Below, one piece after another: positions 34,241 through 45,546 of a stretch of DNA of 64,000 bases; position 1 is the first letter of the stretch; the number at the start of each line of letters is the position of its first letter. The stretch lies in the NCBI GenBank assembly GCA_948470475.1, contig OX419340.1:15859316-15923315 (forward strand), read 5' to 3'. Both the position numbers and the translations under genes were made by a program. Under the pieces are notes generated by a model, which was not told the origin of the DNA, did not search any database, and saw nothing but the letters and a program-made list of their open reading frames with translations. Origin of the DNA: Galaxea fascicularis. Taxonomy: Eukaryota > Cnidaria > Anthozoa > Scleractinia > Euphylliidae.

Positions 34241-36294
34241 TTATGTCAATGCAAATACCTGTATTCGGTTATTAAGACGGTCACACACAGCTATCCTCTC
34301 AGAACCAAGATTTGCTATTGACTCAGGGAACATAAACTCTCCTGTCCCGCGGCCTTCTCTACCAAACTTTGCAAGAAACGTTCCGTTTATCTCAAAAACC
34401 TGAACTCTATGATTCCATGAATCACACACCATCAAGTGTCCATCCTTATTAATAGACAAGTACCCAGGATGATTGAACTCACCTTCTCCGCTTCCTTCCT
34501 TTCCAAATTTATATAAAAAATTACCTTCCCAATCGAAAACTTTGATACAATGATCACCCTGGTCGGAAACTATGAAATATTGTTCCACCTGTATACAGTG
34601 ATATGGACACTGCAAGGAATTCTGACCGCCAAATTTACGGACAAACTGGCCGCGTGTGGAAAATATCTTAATTAATTTCAGTCCTGTATCAGCCACAATT
34701 ATATCACCAGTAGAGGTGACAGATAAACCATCAGGATTCTTAAGCTGATGATCACGACTTAATCCTTGATCACCAAATTTATTGAGATACCCACCATACC
34801 TTGTATACAATTGTATGCAGTTGCTGTAAGAGTCGGCCACAATAATATTGCCATTGTTGTCAAAAGCTATCCCTGTGGGGTTCTGAAATTGTCCAAAACG
34901 CGCACCCTCTTTACCAAACGACCCTAGGTAGGTACCGCCACTGCTGAACAACGATACCCTGTGGTTGCCCAGCTCAGTTACTGCTATTTCATTTCTATCA
35001 TTGACTGCCATCCCCCATGGGTACCACAACATTCCAGCAGACTCACCCCTTGCCCCAATTGATAGCATCGGTCTAAACTGCCTTGTTTGCACCTGAACCT
35101 TAACAGGACTGTCGGGAACATGTTTTCCTTGAAACCCAGCAATTTCTTTGCTATTTTCTTTTCCAAAGGCACTTGGCTGTTGCGTTTTAGTTGTGCTAAA
35201 AACGGTTTTCACTGAACCGATCCCCTCCGTGTTTAATATGCTAAGACCTTTCTTATTTTCATAAAACGTAAATTCAGGAATACGTACAAGATCACTACCT
35301 TGACCTGCTTGTTCCTCAAGGAGTGTGCCAAATGTTTCATCAATATTAAATGTCAGGATATCAGCGTTAGAGCTACGCTTTAAATATTTTTCGGTTTCTT
35401 CGATTGCTGAATCAATCAGTTTGAGTTTCTTCTCAGCTTCACTTTTTTTCAACGCGAGACATGTGAGAGTCTCTGTCGCTTGGTTATCAACAGCGTTAAA
35501 AATGTCCTGTTGTCTCGCTTCAATGGCAGCAATCATCTGATCTGCAGTCGCTTTTACTTTGCTCTTGACATCAGCTACTTTTTTCTGAACATCAACGCTG
35601 CTTTGCTCAAATTTGTCTACTTTATTTCTTTCGTCCTGTGCTTTTTCCTTCAGCAATCCGATCGCAGTTTTAATGTGAAGCTTGTGTTCATTTGCGCCAT
35701 CTTCCAAAAGCGTCTTGGAGTGACCGTCGTGCAGAGTTACAACACAAGAATTGCAAATAGCGACTTTACAGTCCTTGCAATAAAACTTTAGCTCTTCGTT
35801 TTGATGGCGATTGATGGGACAAAAAGCTGGTCGCTTTAACACTTCCTCGATGTCTTGATCTTGGAAGTCTGTTATCGCTAAAACCCGATGATCTTTATTT
35901 GCTCGGATTATGTTATGTCCCGTGATGCAGTCTTCACACCAAAAATAACAACACTGAAAACAGTAGAAACAGTTGGCGCTTCTTTTGTCGCAGTTGCCAC
36001 ACTTCACGCCAGTTGTGTTGCACTCTTTAATGGCCAGCACATCCAGGAGACTATTTATTCTGAAATTTTAGTTGGAAACTCGCTGGGACTTCCACTGCCT
36101 GGGATTCTGACTTCCTTGCGACATTCTGGACAGGATATTATTCCAGGATTTGGACTTGTTCGATGAATCCTGTTCAAACAGTGAAGGCAGAAACTGTGCA
36201 AGCACGGCAGCTGTTTTGGTTCGGTAAATGTACACATGCACACGGAACAGGACACTTCGTCATGGAGATTATCCAGCAAGGACTTTACATCCAT
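34241..36294 (-). pseudogene. TRIM2/3-like RING-B-box-NHL protein with frameshift and filamin-domain deletion
   Basis: TRIM-NHL proteins are RING-type E3 ubiquitin ligases with a C-terminal beta-propeller. The first ATG is at 36294. A RING finger follows (CSVCMCTF..CLHSFCLHCL..CPECRKEV), then a stop at about 36055. The reading continues one frame over from about 36060: B-box 1 (VKCGNCDKRS), B-box 2 (CPINRHQNEELKFYCKDCK, H at LHDGH), a coiled coil of about 110 residues, then six NHL repeats of the type GIAFDNNGNIIVADS and HLMVCDSWNHRVQVFE to the stop at 34241. Two lesions are visible. A short indel at an AAAA run just after the RING breaks the frame. Between SAFGKENSKEIAGFQ and the NHL propeller, only the last strand of the filamin-type domain usual in this family remains. 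The gene is intronless, as many coral TRIM paralogues are. A sequencing error could explain the first lesion but not the second. Confidence 0.8.
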
Positions 36295-38276
36295 GATAAA
36301 CAACGCAAAAACGAGAATATTGATTATAAAGTCTCAGTGAATTTCAGTTGTGCTCAACTGTTGCGCTCTTCTTTTGTCTTGTGATCGGATGTTTCAGCTT
36401 ACTAAGTTCACAATGCTAACCAATCACAATGCGATAAATGTAATGTTTTGACTTTACAGGGACACTGTCATCGTGGCGCATGCGCTAGCTTTTGGAGTCG
36501 AAACTTGAAAACATCAGGCTGATGTGCGACCTTTTAAGAAGCTTTTTTTAAAATTGTTTATATTACTCCAGGACAATATTTGAGATGTTTGCATATATTT
36601 TCTGTTCCTCTTTATACTTGTGAGGTCTTAACCGATAGACGCAGAGGCTGCAAAGTCTTCAACAAACCCATTCAAAAAAACAGAGCTCTCAAGTCTCACG
36701 CACTAAGCATGAGACTCACGCAAACGAATGCAATCTTACGCTCTCACGCCGAAACTATTATTTCTCACCCATTTAAGGTTTTTGAATTAAACATTTCATT
36801 TTGAGGGCAAAAATAATTAACAAATATTCACCGAAGTGGCGGTGAATAGTGGTAAATATCCACCACTTTCACCGATTCTGAGGTGGATAATTGTTTTAGT
36901 ATTACTCCTCAAGAATTCACAACCTTACCGGACTTTAATAAACTGAAAAACTCTTTAACAATACTGCTCCAAAAAACCTGCGAGCCAACTCACACGAAGC
37001 CAAAGAAAAAAGCGCGCCCTCTCAAGAATGTGCTTCAATACGCATCAGCGAATCTGTCAGTAATTCAAAGCACTCCGATTGGTTCTCTAAATTTAACACC
37101 AAAAAAACAAGAATTTGAGTGACGTGTGACAAAGCGTCATTGTCTTTTGTCCAGGTATATACAACACAAGCTCAATAACAAGCGTCTATTAAAATAATTT
37201 CCTAGTCGGAAACCGAAACGGAAAGCCAGTTTGTTTTTTTGTTTGTACTTTGCTAGTTAACCAATCAGGATGCGCGAAAAGCACTATTCACTTGTGTGGT
37301 ATATTGGTAAAATATAGCATACAAGATGCTAGTTGGACCGAAAGAAAATGCTACGAAGTTAAGTAAACACCTACTGAAGCATCATTCTGGAAACAATTCA
37401 CTTCCTTTTCAGGGGTGGAAGCGGAATCATTTGACCTTCGATATTCGTGATTCCTGCCTATTTTTAGCCCGATGATTCATGATTCATTAACATTTTTTGC
37501 TCGATATTCATGATTCATTTTTTATTGTTTTATTCAGAAAACTAAAAACAAAATTAAATTAAATTGTACATGTCACACTTTGTTTTAATGTGTAATGCGC
37601 ATTTTCTGGTATAGAATATCGCCAACCGTAACGAATCACTGAAGTTAAAATCCCAAGATCTCCCAAGAGAAGTGATACCGAAGTGGTACTCTCTGACTCT
37701 GACCAGTGGCCCAGTCCACACTTATCTGTTCTCAATGGTGTAAACAGATTTCTAATACGTGTTTACTGCAACGTTTTTAGTCCTCTCGTAGTATACAATA
37801 TCGATACAGTATTCTCGAGGCGATCGGTTTCGTTTTCTACACGTGTACGATTAAAAGCGATCAAAAAGACCACTTTGTTCAACTTTGTGAGGATCTGTCC
37901 AAAAGGAAAACGATATTTCCGAAAACGTCCGATTCCGATCCGGCTTAGGTGTGGACGAAAGGCCAACTTGAACCGTTAAAAATAGCCTCGATCATTCTAG
38001 CCGTCCCTACGTAGAAGGTGGATCTCCGTTTTAAAAGCAACACACAATGCCTAAATAGGCTTAGGTAGCGTTTTTGAAAATATCATCTTTTGTTTTGTAC
38101 GGAGGGGCCTGATGGACCTTGTATGTTCACTTTATGCTCTATCATGTCTGTGGATTCGATCAAAATTGTAAAACTCATTTAAATTCTGATAAAATGTTCT
38201 GAGTTGTTTAAATGTTTTGGAATTGATGGGAAACACTTGACCATAGTTATCTGTATGGTAAAAACGTATCCACCTT
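36295..38276. other. Repeat-bearing intergenic region
   Basis: Contains the TRIM-like gene's upstream side. Around 36831-36893, CACCGAAGTGGCGGTGAA and TCCACCACTTTCACCG give nested short inverted repeats. 37411-37520 has a TCAGGGGTGGAAGCGGAATC end followed by several ATTCATGATTC units. 37705-37965 is bounded by CCACACTTA and TAGGTGTGG, like a MITE. The open frame 36883-37122 (79 codons, Lys-rich) is in the repeat and not supported. Confidence 0.45.
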
Positions 38277-39429
38277 TCAAGGTTCCATTAAGGTCATTAA
38301 TACAGCCTGAGTCGCGTGGCAGTAGGGCGTGCGTTGGGGAAGACCCTCGCTGTCCTCGTCATCAGAGGGGCTCTCGTTGTCGCTTTCTACATCAGTGTCA
38401 CAACCTCCTTGCAGCATTCGCTCAATTCTGTCTACTTCCATTTGAGGAAGATTATAAAGTTTTACACCAGACGCATCCGTGGTGATCTCGGTAATTACTC
38501 GGTCAACAATGGCATAAGGGGAGTTTTCGTTGTCCCTGTAAGCCTCTTTAAACACAAGGGAATTCTCAGAGTTGCTATTGTCATGGGCCTGTATAGTAAT
38601 GAAACTGGCCACGATACCTTTTCTTTTAAAGCTCTCTAACACAAGACGCACGTCGGATCCCGTATTCCAGCTGCGTTGGCATCGGATCGTCCTTCCTCAT
38701 AAAGGAAAAGAAATTTTCTACCACCGGTGTGACCATTACTCTCCGCAGACGGATCTGTGAAAGAAGATCGGTAGCACCTAACTCCGTCAGCATGTTTTCA
38801 AGGCGAACTAGACTCTTGCGCATCAACATAAACGACCTACGAGTGGAATATGGGATAATTTTATGGGGACCCTGTGTAGAAACCCGACCAGTCCTTTGAC
38901 CAGTTTGCCCTGCCCACGTGATAAAAAAAACTCAACGAGATTGTCAACTACTGCTAATGCTTGATCAAATGTTTTTCTTGGTTCCCCTCTGTAATGATCG
39001 ACGTCAAACAACTGTGCGTAGGGGAAAATAACAGATGACAGCTTTCTAAGAGGGCCAGCGTTACTAATAAGTCGAATAGACTTATTTCCTGTGTCGCAAA
39101 CAATCAAAAGTTGGACCCTTGTTCGCAATGCCATGGGGGGAGTGAAACCTTGCAGACCTAACAACACCATCCTGATTTCCCGGCTCGTTAGGTTTTCCAC
39201 AATATAGCTCCGCATTCTCATTGTTATTCATAATGGGTACTTTCATGATGCAGTGGCTGCCAATCGAGACAAAGAGATGTGTGTCAACAAGGCACAATCC
39301 AGAGGGAGACGGGAGAAGATAAGAAACAATACGGTGTAGCAAAACGCCTCTGTTACCGCGTGCAAAACAATAATACATGGCTGTTCGGCATGCCCATTGG
39401 CGACGAAAAGTTTTTCCTGATAACAAGCC

Positions 39430-39437
39430 AGAGCGAC

Positions 39438-39468
<31 letters not shown>

Positions 39469-39470
39469 CG
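39430..39470. repeat. (AAT)n microsatellite
   Basis: About 30 bases of AAT units inside the NHL pseudogene. A second, longer AAT run at 39638-39683 is the tail of the SINE next to it. Confidence 0.85.
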
Positions 39471-39627
39471 TGAGAAATTGTAGCAAACACTGCTAAAATA
39501 GTGCTCCATACACGTTTGTGTAGAGCGGTGTATAGAATTATATATAGCCAACCGATAAAATCTGCCTGATGAGTGCATACGCTCGAAACTCAGAGTCGCA
39601 GGGAATCTTGTGTATTTTCATTTAGTC

Positions 39628-39640
39628 ATCTAATTCTAAC

Positions 39641-39683
<43 letters not shown>

Positions 39684-39932
39684 GGCTTTATTTAAAGAGG
39701 GTGAAACCCTTACCAGTAGTCCTAAGCCACTGATGACTCTGTGGCCCTCAAAATCAAATAAACTCTAAATCAAATCAAATGTTGGTTTTTGAGTAGAGAG
39801 GAAAACCGGAGTACCCGGAGAAAAACCTCTCGGAGCAGAGTAGAGAACCAACAAACGCAGCCCACTTATGCCACCGAGTGCGGGAATCGAACCCGGGATA
39901 CCACTGCACCAACCCTGCTCCCCAACTGGTAG
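39628..39932 (-). mobile_element. tRNA-derived SINE with (ATT)n tail
   Basis: On the minus strand the head at about 39932-39885 has RNA polymerase III-like boxes: GGTTGGTGCAGTGGTATCCC (A box) and GGGTTCGATTCCCG (B box). The body follows, ending GAGGGCCACAG..., CCCTCTTTAAATAAAGCC and an (ATT)n tail running to 39638. The 3' end resembles the fragment at 60938-61021, as expected if both use the same LINE partner. It interrupts the NHL pseudogene. Confidence 0.75.
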
Positions 39933-41529
39933 AATGCTGTCATCGCTGTTTGCAGGTCCTGGGTAAAGCTTTTGTAGTTGTCCCTTGTATGAACGGTTGA
40001 TCATCACTTCTGTAAGCTTAAAAACCACCCCATGTGTGGTGTCACCAACATAGAAGTCGGGATAATCTTGCAGTAGTTTGCGTCAAATACAAATTGAAAA
40101 CGATCTCAGCAGCTGCAAACTAGTTGTTGAAATCAAAGAAAATGTGCAAGTGATGGTATACTTTCTAGTGATGGGAATAGTGTCGTCTTGGTCTTCCGAC
40201 ATACTTTCTTCATAGAAAAGCCAGGGTGCCATTTCTCTTCCTTGACACCAGTCTAGAAATGTCAATGATCCTTATTGATGCATTACCGCTGTTGCAGACG
40301 AAAATGAGGTTGGCGTAGATACATAGTCCAGAGGAATTCTGAAACAAACTCTTTCTACCATCACGTAAATCTGAATTGCTTTCAACATCAAGCGTGGCAG
40401 GGCAGTGCAAATCACACATTATGATCTGATGAGTAAACTGGTCGCTAAAGAAAGTAGTCCCCGTTGATTGATGAACAACAGCTTCCACAGGGCATGTGAC
40501 AATACCTCTACTGCTGTTTCGACAGACATTCTGTCCTTGTTTTTCAGGGCCTAAATTGTCACAGGTATTTTCATCGTTCACGATACAGCAGAATCCCTAT
40601 CTCTTCGGATGACAAGAAGCATTGTCAGGTTTATGAGCCTGTTATCAAGAAAACCCAGTACCAAAATATAGCAGACCGGACCGATTTGATGTTATGGGGA
40701 GGATCTGGCATAGGCAGTTGGAAACTGTAAGGGAAGTGCGAAGATAAACGCTCTAAGAAAGCCTTTTGCTTGGACTCGCAATCTGTACACAACCAAGTTG
40801 CAAGAGTTTCTTGCATTCTACTTTCTTCCTGTGGCACGGTAAACACGGTCTTGTGGCTGGATGCCACTCTTTAAGTCCAACAGCAGCACATTCCCGCTGC
40901 TGGTACATTTATAAGTACAATCAAGTTCCCGATTTTCGATACAAGCTTTAAGAAATATAAAGACTTTGATGCAAATCATCAACAGCTTGACAGCCGCCTT
41001 GTTAGCCCCAATATACTGCTGCATGCTGTGAGACTGTAACATCTATAGAAGTCACATGAACTTCAAGAGCCTGGATGTTAAACTTGCATTTTTTTAAGCA
41101 ATTAGCCACTTCCTAGTCCGACTTGGTTAATAGAGGTTTAACCGTTTCAGGCAAAAGTACGGATGGTTCCATTCCATCAAGCCGATCACTCCGTTTACTT
41201 GTGAGGAGACCTGGAGCCCTGGTTTTATCGCCATTGCATCGCTGGCCGTCACAACAAGGTAACCAACCATTCCATGATTTCTCAGACTGAAAACATCTGC
41301 ATCCTCGAGAGATGCACTGAAAAAGGTGAAGCACATCGTCAATCTGAACACCATTTGTTACATGTGAAGATGACCCGCAAACTGGTAATTGTCCGAGGCG
41401 TCAGGCCAGCAAAATTGTATATGCTGTGCCGCGTAGCACTATAAAAACATACAAGTGGTGGAACAGAGAACTAACTGTGAAGTGTAAATTAAACTTCACC
41501 ATCTTAATCGTCCCCAACTTTCTCTGTCC

Positions 41530-41690
41530 GACCTCGTAGCATAGTCTGCAGAGCAACGGTAGATCTAATCCGGAGGTCGTGGGTTCGATTCCCACCGAGG
41601 TCATAAGAATTTTTTCTTTGCCTCGTGTGGTTCCCTGATACCCTTTACTAGGGCTAACGCCCAGTGGGTTTTTCATGGGTTTCTATTAGC
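41530..41690 (+). mobile_element. tRNA-derived SINE head
   Basis: 41530-41602 has tRNA proportions: GACCTCG and CGAGGTC form a perfect 7-bp acceptor stem, and GTGGGTTCGATTCCCAC makes an intact T arm (B box). The D and anticodon stems are mismatched, so it is not a working tRNA. A T-rich stretch and a SINE-like body follow. Confidence 0.65.
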
Positions 41691-42044
41691 ACTTTAACAA
41701 AATTGTAGCTTCCAATCCACTCATCAGGTGTCATATTGACATCTGCTAGATGTCTGAGTCCGTGACCACCTATACCATTAAAAAAATAGGTGGAACCTTT
41801 TCCATGAAGAAACTGATTAGACTGTAACTATGCAGTTAGGGCAGGATACTCTTGAGAAAAATTTGTATTGGATGGAACTAGGGATGAAAGCACTCCGAAA
41901 TAAAATGCTTTCTCCTCCTTCTGTCCAGACGACTTATGCGTCTTCCATTTTATCCGACTAGTGCAAAGACGGGACCAACTATATGAGATGTATTATCCGT
42001 TTGGACGACTTTGGGCAAACATGTGTACTTTGTCTGGTTATGCG

Positions 42045-42201
42045 TGTAGCGTTGTTCTTAGGAAGAATAGATCGAGACACACTGGAGTGAACTAAAAACA
42101 GTTCTTTTTAATCAACACGATGCTCGAGTACAAAACCGGAAAGCATGGCATGAAGATCGGTTGCCATGGTGAGATGACGTAAATGTCACGTTATCGTCAC
42201 A
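42045..42201 (-). repeat. 3' LTR
   Basis: 157 bp, starting TGTAGCGTTG and ending TTATCGTCACA on the plus strand; differs from the other LTR by T/C in GAAGAAYAGATC and one missing A near the end. Confidence 0.92.
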
Positions 42202-42214
42202 TCTCCCCTTCTTC
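42202..42214 (-). other. Polypurine tract of the gypsy element
   Basis: On the minus strand GAAGAAGGGGAGA lies directly before the 3' LTR, where plus-strand DNA synthesis is primed. Confidence 0.7.
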
Positions 42215-42339
42215 AGAAAAGCAAAGAAACTATAAAGATAACTGAATGTGAGTGTCCTAGTTTCAAATGAATTGGTTGAAAAAAAAAAAGAAAAAAAACA
42301 AAAATGCAAAAGTTTGTCATATCCTTTCTTTCCAACCAA

Positions 42340-43425
42340 TTACTGGTAACGTGTTGGTGGTCGAACAATTCGTCCAGATCGAGTGGTAGTCACCGGTGGG
42401 GAAATCTCCTGCTTATCTGCTGCAGTCTGAACTGGATACTCTGAATGTGGGTTGTCCGTCTTCTGCAATGGTACTGTGTCTGATTGATCCTTACTCACTG
42501 CAGTACTTGGTTGGGAAGGTGGTACCAATGGCATTTCATCACCAGAATTTGCGGTAGCAGGAATTGGTGCTGCTTTTGGGGATAATCTCATCCCATCTTC
42601 AGTGTGTGGCATAACTTTACGTGTGTGCCTCAGATGTCTCCGGTTCCTCCTATAAACTCTTCCATCTTCTGTTCTGACTTGATAGGACCTTATGTCGACT
42701 TTGCCTTCGACTCTTGCTTGGGTCCAATCCTTCTTCTTTCCAACGTGGGAGCTTTGTGGCTGCAATCGCACTATGTCTCCTGGGCGCAGTTCCTCTAGTT
42801 CCTTGGCGCCTTGGTTGTAGTACAGGGATTGTTTAGCCTTTTGTAGCTTCAACTTCTGATCAACCTCCTCTGGCAGCTTCGGCTTGAGTAACTGGTTCGA
42901 TGTTGGGAGTGGGGTCTTTGTTCTTCTGCCAAATAATCGCTGAACAGGTGACGAGTTGAGTGTTTCTGTAGGGGTGTTCCTCCAGTCCAGTAGGGCAAGA
43001 TATGGGTCTTGTTCTGACTTGATGGCTTTCTCTAGCAGATGTTTTGCTGTCTTCACGGCGTTCTCAGCTTTGGCATTTGACTGGGCATATGTTGGAGAGC
43101 TTGTTACATGTTCAAAGCCATAAGTGTCCGCGAACTGTTGAAACTTTGCGGACGAAAAGGGTTGTCCGTTGTCAGACACTAGCTGGTCGGGAATCTCATG
43201 ACGTGCTAGATGGGCTTTCAACTTCTTCACAACTTCGTCTGCTGTCTTGCATGTCATTCTGTCGACTTCGAAGAAGCTCGAATAGTAGTCAACAGTCACC
43301 ATGAACTCTACACAATTCAGATAAAAAAGATCAACTGCAATATTCTCCCATGGTCTACTAGGCATTCGTGACAAATCAATGGCTCTTTCCCTTGTTCTAC
43401 TGGCTGGCTGTTGCAAACGGCACAC
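42340..43425 (-). pseudogene. Integrase core and C-terminal domain (gypsy pol)
   Basis: The frame opens in the zinc-finger end of the integrase and runs 361 residues. The catalytic D, D and E are present in context: IAVDLFYLN, SDNGQPFSS, NAKAENAVK. The C-terminal part has the GDIVRLQP motif of the integrase DNA-binding domain and a proline- and serine-rich tail. The start is not a real one: the frame is the continuation of the frame ending at 43317, broken by an indel near 43400-43415. Confidence 0.88.
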
Positions 43426-45011
43426 TTTGCTACGTAATCTTCGACATCCTTGTTCATGCCTGGCCAGTAAACTACTTCTCTGGCTCTTCGGAGGCAGCCT
43501 TGGATGCCGATGTGGCTCCGGTGGGTCTTAGCCACAGGGACAACTAGTCTTTCACCTTTGAAGACAAGTCCATTCTGCAATGACAACTCTTCCCGAAAAG
43601 GAAAATAATCTTTGATGTTTGCTGATACCTCTGCCTTGGTAGCTGGCCAGCCTTGTCTGATTGTTGTCTTCAGCTCTCTCAGGGTAGCATCAGATTCTGT
43701 TGCTTGCTGGATGGCAATTAGCGTTGCTTCCGATACTGGCAAGTATTGTATCATATTGATACACTCTAGCTCTCTTTCTGTATCTCCTCTCATCTCCTCG
43801 ATGTACACAACATCTTCTGCTACATCTTCTCTTGTGCTCTTGTGCACTCTATATGCTCTGCTTAGTGTATCTGCCAGATACATTTCAGTCCCTTTTTTGT
43901 AAGACACTTGGAGGTCGAACTTCTGCAATCTCAGCAACATTCGCTGGAGACGTTTAGGGACACTGAGTAGGCTTTTCCGGAAGATGCTCTCTAAGGGTTT
44001 ATGGTCAGTTTGGATCTTGACAGGTCGACCATACACACACTGCTCAAAACGTTCTACTCCGAAAGGTATTGCAAGCATCTCTTTCTCTATCTGGGCATAG
44101 TTCGCTTCTGTTTCCGTCATGGAACGAGATACATAAGCCACGGGCTGGCCTCCTTGCATAAGACATGCACCAAGTCCTCTGTCAGATGCATCACACTGCA
44201 ATTCCACGTCTTCTTTGGGGTCGAAGTACCTGAGGACGGGGGCTGCTGAGAGTATCTCCTTAACTCGCTCGAAGCTGCGTCCTTGTACTTGCTCATCCCA
44301 ACGGAACTGGTTCCCTTCATTCAAAAGGTCCCTCATTGGGGCGGTAACTTCAGACAGGTTAGGAGCGAACTTTTGGAGGTAGTTTACCATGCCGAGAAGT
44401 CTCTTGAGATCTTGCTTGCTGGTTGGGGTGGGCATCTCTTTGATACCTTGTACCTTGTCTGGTTCAGGCTTAAGACCATCTTGACATTTCACATGTCCCA
44501 TAAACTTTACTTCTTTGTGGCGGAGCCTAAGCTTCTCCTTGTTCAGCTTAATACCAGTAGCGCGGCAACGTTCTAACAATGCTGTCAGCTTTGCATCATG
44601 GTCAAACAGTGCTTCAGCGTCTGTCTCTCCGACACCAAAAACGAGAATATCATCAAATATTGGCTTAATTCCATCAAGACCTTCAAGGGCATATTCCAGT
44701 CTCCTCTGAAACTCTTCCGGAGCTGGTGATATCCCGAAGGGCATCCGAGTCCAGCGGAACCTTCCCCAGGGGGTGCCAAATGTGGTCAGGAGACTGCTTT
44801 CGTCGTCTAGCTGCACATGCCAAAACCCGTTCTTTGCGTCTACTACACTGAAGACTTTAGCATTTGAAAGTAGCGGTAGCAGATCATCGATCACTGGCAG
44901 TGGGTACTGGTTTCTCCTGAGTGCTTCGTTCAGAGGCTTTGGGTCGATACATAGCCTTATCTTCCCATTGCTCTTCTTAATAACTACCATTGAGGAAATC
45001 CGTTGGAACAT
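43317..45011 (-). pseudogene. Reverse transcriptase, RNase H and integrase zinc finger (gypsy pol)
   Basis: A 564-codon open frame. RT motifs run IRLCIDPKPLNEAL, FSVVDAKNGFWHVQL, FRWTRMPFGI, then IFDDILVFG as the catalytic box, where most gypsy elements have Y-x-D-D; this variation occurs within the I-x-D-D lineages. RNase H follows (LQCDASDRGLGA, YAQIEKEMLAI, QTDHKPLESI). The integrase HHCC finger (HRSHIGIQG..CAVC) ends the recognisable part; beyond it the frame runs out of phase. The start overlaps the protease frame by 35 bases and is also a break point, not a true initiation. Confidence 0.9.
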
Positions 45012-45546
45012 CTACCGGTTGCAAGATGCCTATCTTAACTAAGCGTTCTAGTTCCTGTTTTAAAGGCTCTTTCACTGCAAAGGGGACTTTCCTCACTGGG
45101 AGTGCCACAGGGGATACAGACTTATCAATCTCAAGGTGAAGCTTTCTTTTGAGCTTTCCTTCTCCTGAGAAGACATCTCCGAATTCGCTCACTATATCCG
45201 GCTGTGTGGGAGTCTCATTCGAGAGAGACATGATGTTATCAGTATTGATCACGATGAGACCAAACTGCTGCACCGATTCAGCACCAAGGAGTGCTGTGTG
45301 GCCTGTTGGTACGACGGTGCATTCCGTGAGGAAACACTGTTCATTCTTGGGGTTCAGGGTCTCAACCTTAATACATCCCAAAGGTTTCAGCTCTGATTTG
45401 TTAAACATGACCAGGGTAGTATGAGTAGGCTGAAGGCGTTCCATCCGGGGATCATTAAATATCTGCTGATAGGTATCTGCTGGGAGGATATTGACTGTTG
45501 CTCCACAATCTAACTGGAATTTCACTGTTTCATCCCTCAAGCGCAT
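44977..45546 (-). pseudogene. Protease and start of reverse transcriptase (gypsy pol)
   Basis: 189 codons. The aspartic protease signature reads FQLDCGATVNILP, with Cys where most retropepsins have Ser or Thr. The frame reaches the RT N-terminus (LVKIGILQPVD) and then ends because a small deletion near 45000 shifts the frame. It overlaps the gag end by 10 bases, so pol is probably expressed by frameshifting from gag. Confidence 0.85.

Larger units (their letters stand above)
38277..41354 (-). pseudogene. Degenerate NHL-repeat protein gene, several frameshifts and a SINE insertion
   Basis: Minus-strand fragments follow one another in order but in different frames: about 41354-41113, 41042-40631, 40581-40210, 40028-39950, 39300-39100, 39150-38870, 38829-38626, 38651-38277. 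Two fragments have NHL-like text (VVHQSTGTTFFSDQFTHQI, LIFVCNSGNASIRIID; LIVCDTGNKSIRLISNAG). The later part reads DHYRGEPRKTFDQALAVVDN, then TPVVENFFSFMRKDDPMPTQ, and ends in an acidic Ser/Asp/Glu-rich stretch. At least five frame changes are needed and a SINE sits between 39628 and 39932. I know no function for this combination. The gene is dead as read here. Confidence 0.6.

Noticed and set aside
36055..36075. A tiny intron joining the TRIM RING to the B-box frame
   Set aside because: The only GT-AG pair that would help leaves an intron of about 23 bases, too short to splice; an indel is simpler.
43044..45424. Several plus-strand frames of 60-97 codons
   Set aside because: They are antisense shadows of the gypsy gag-pol genes.
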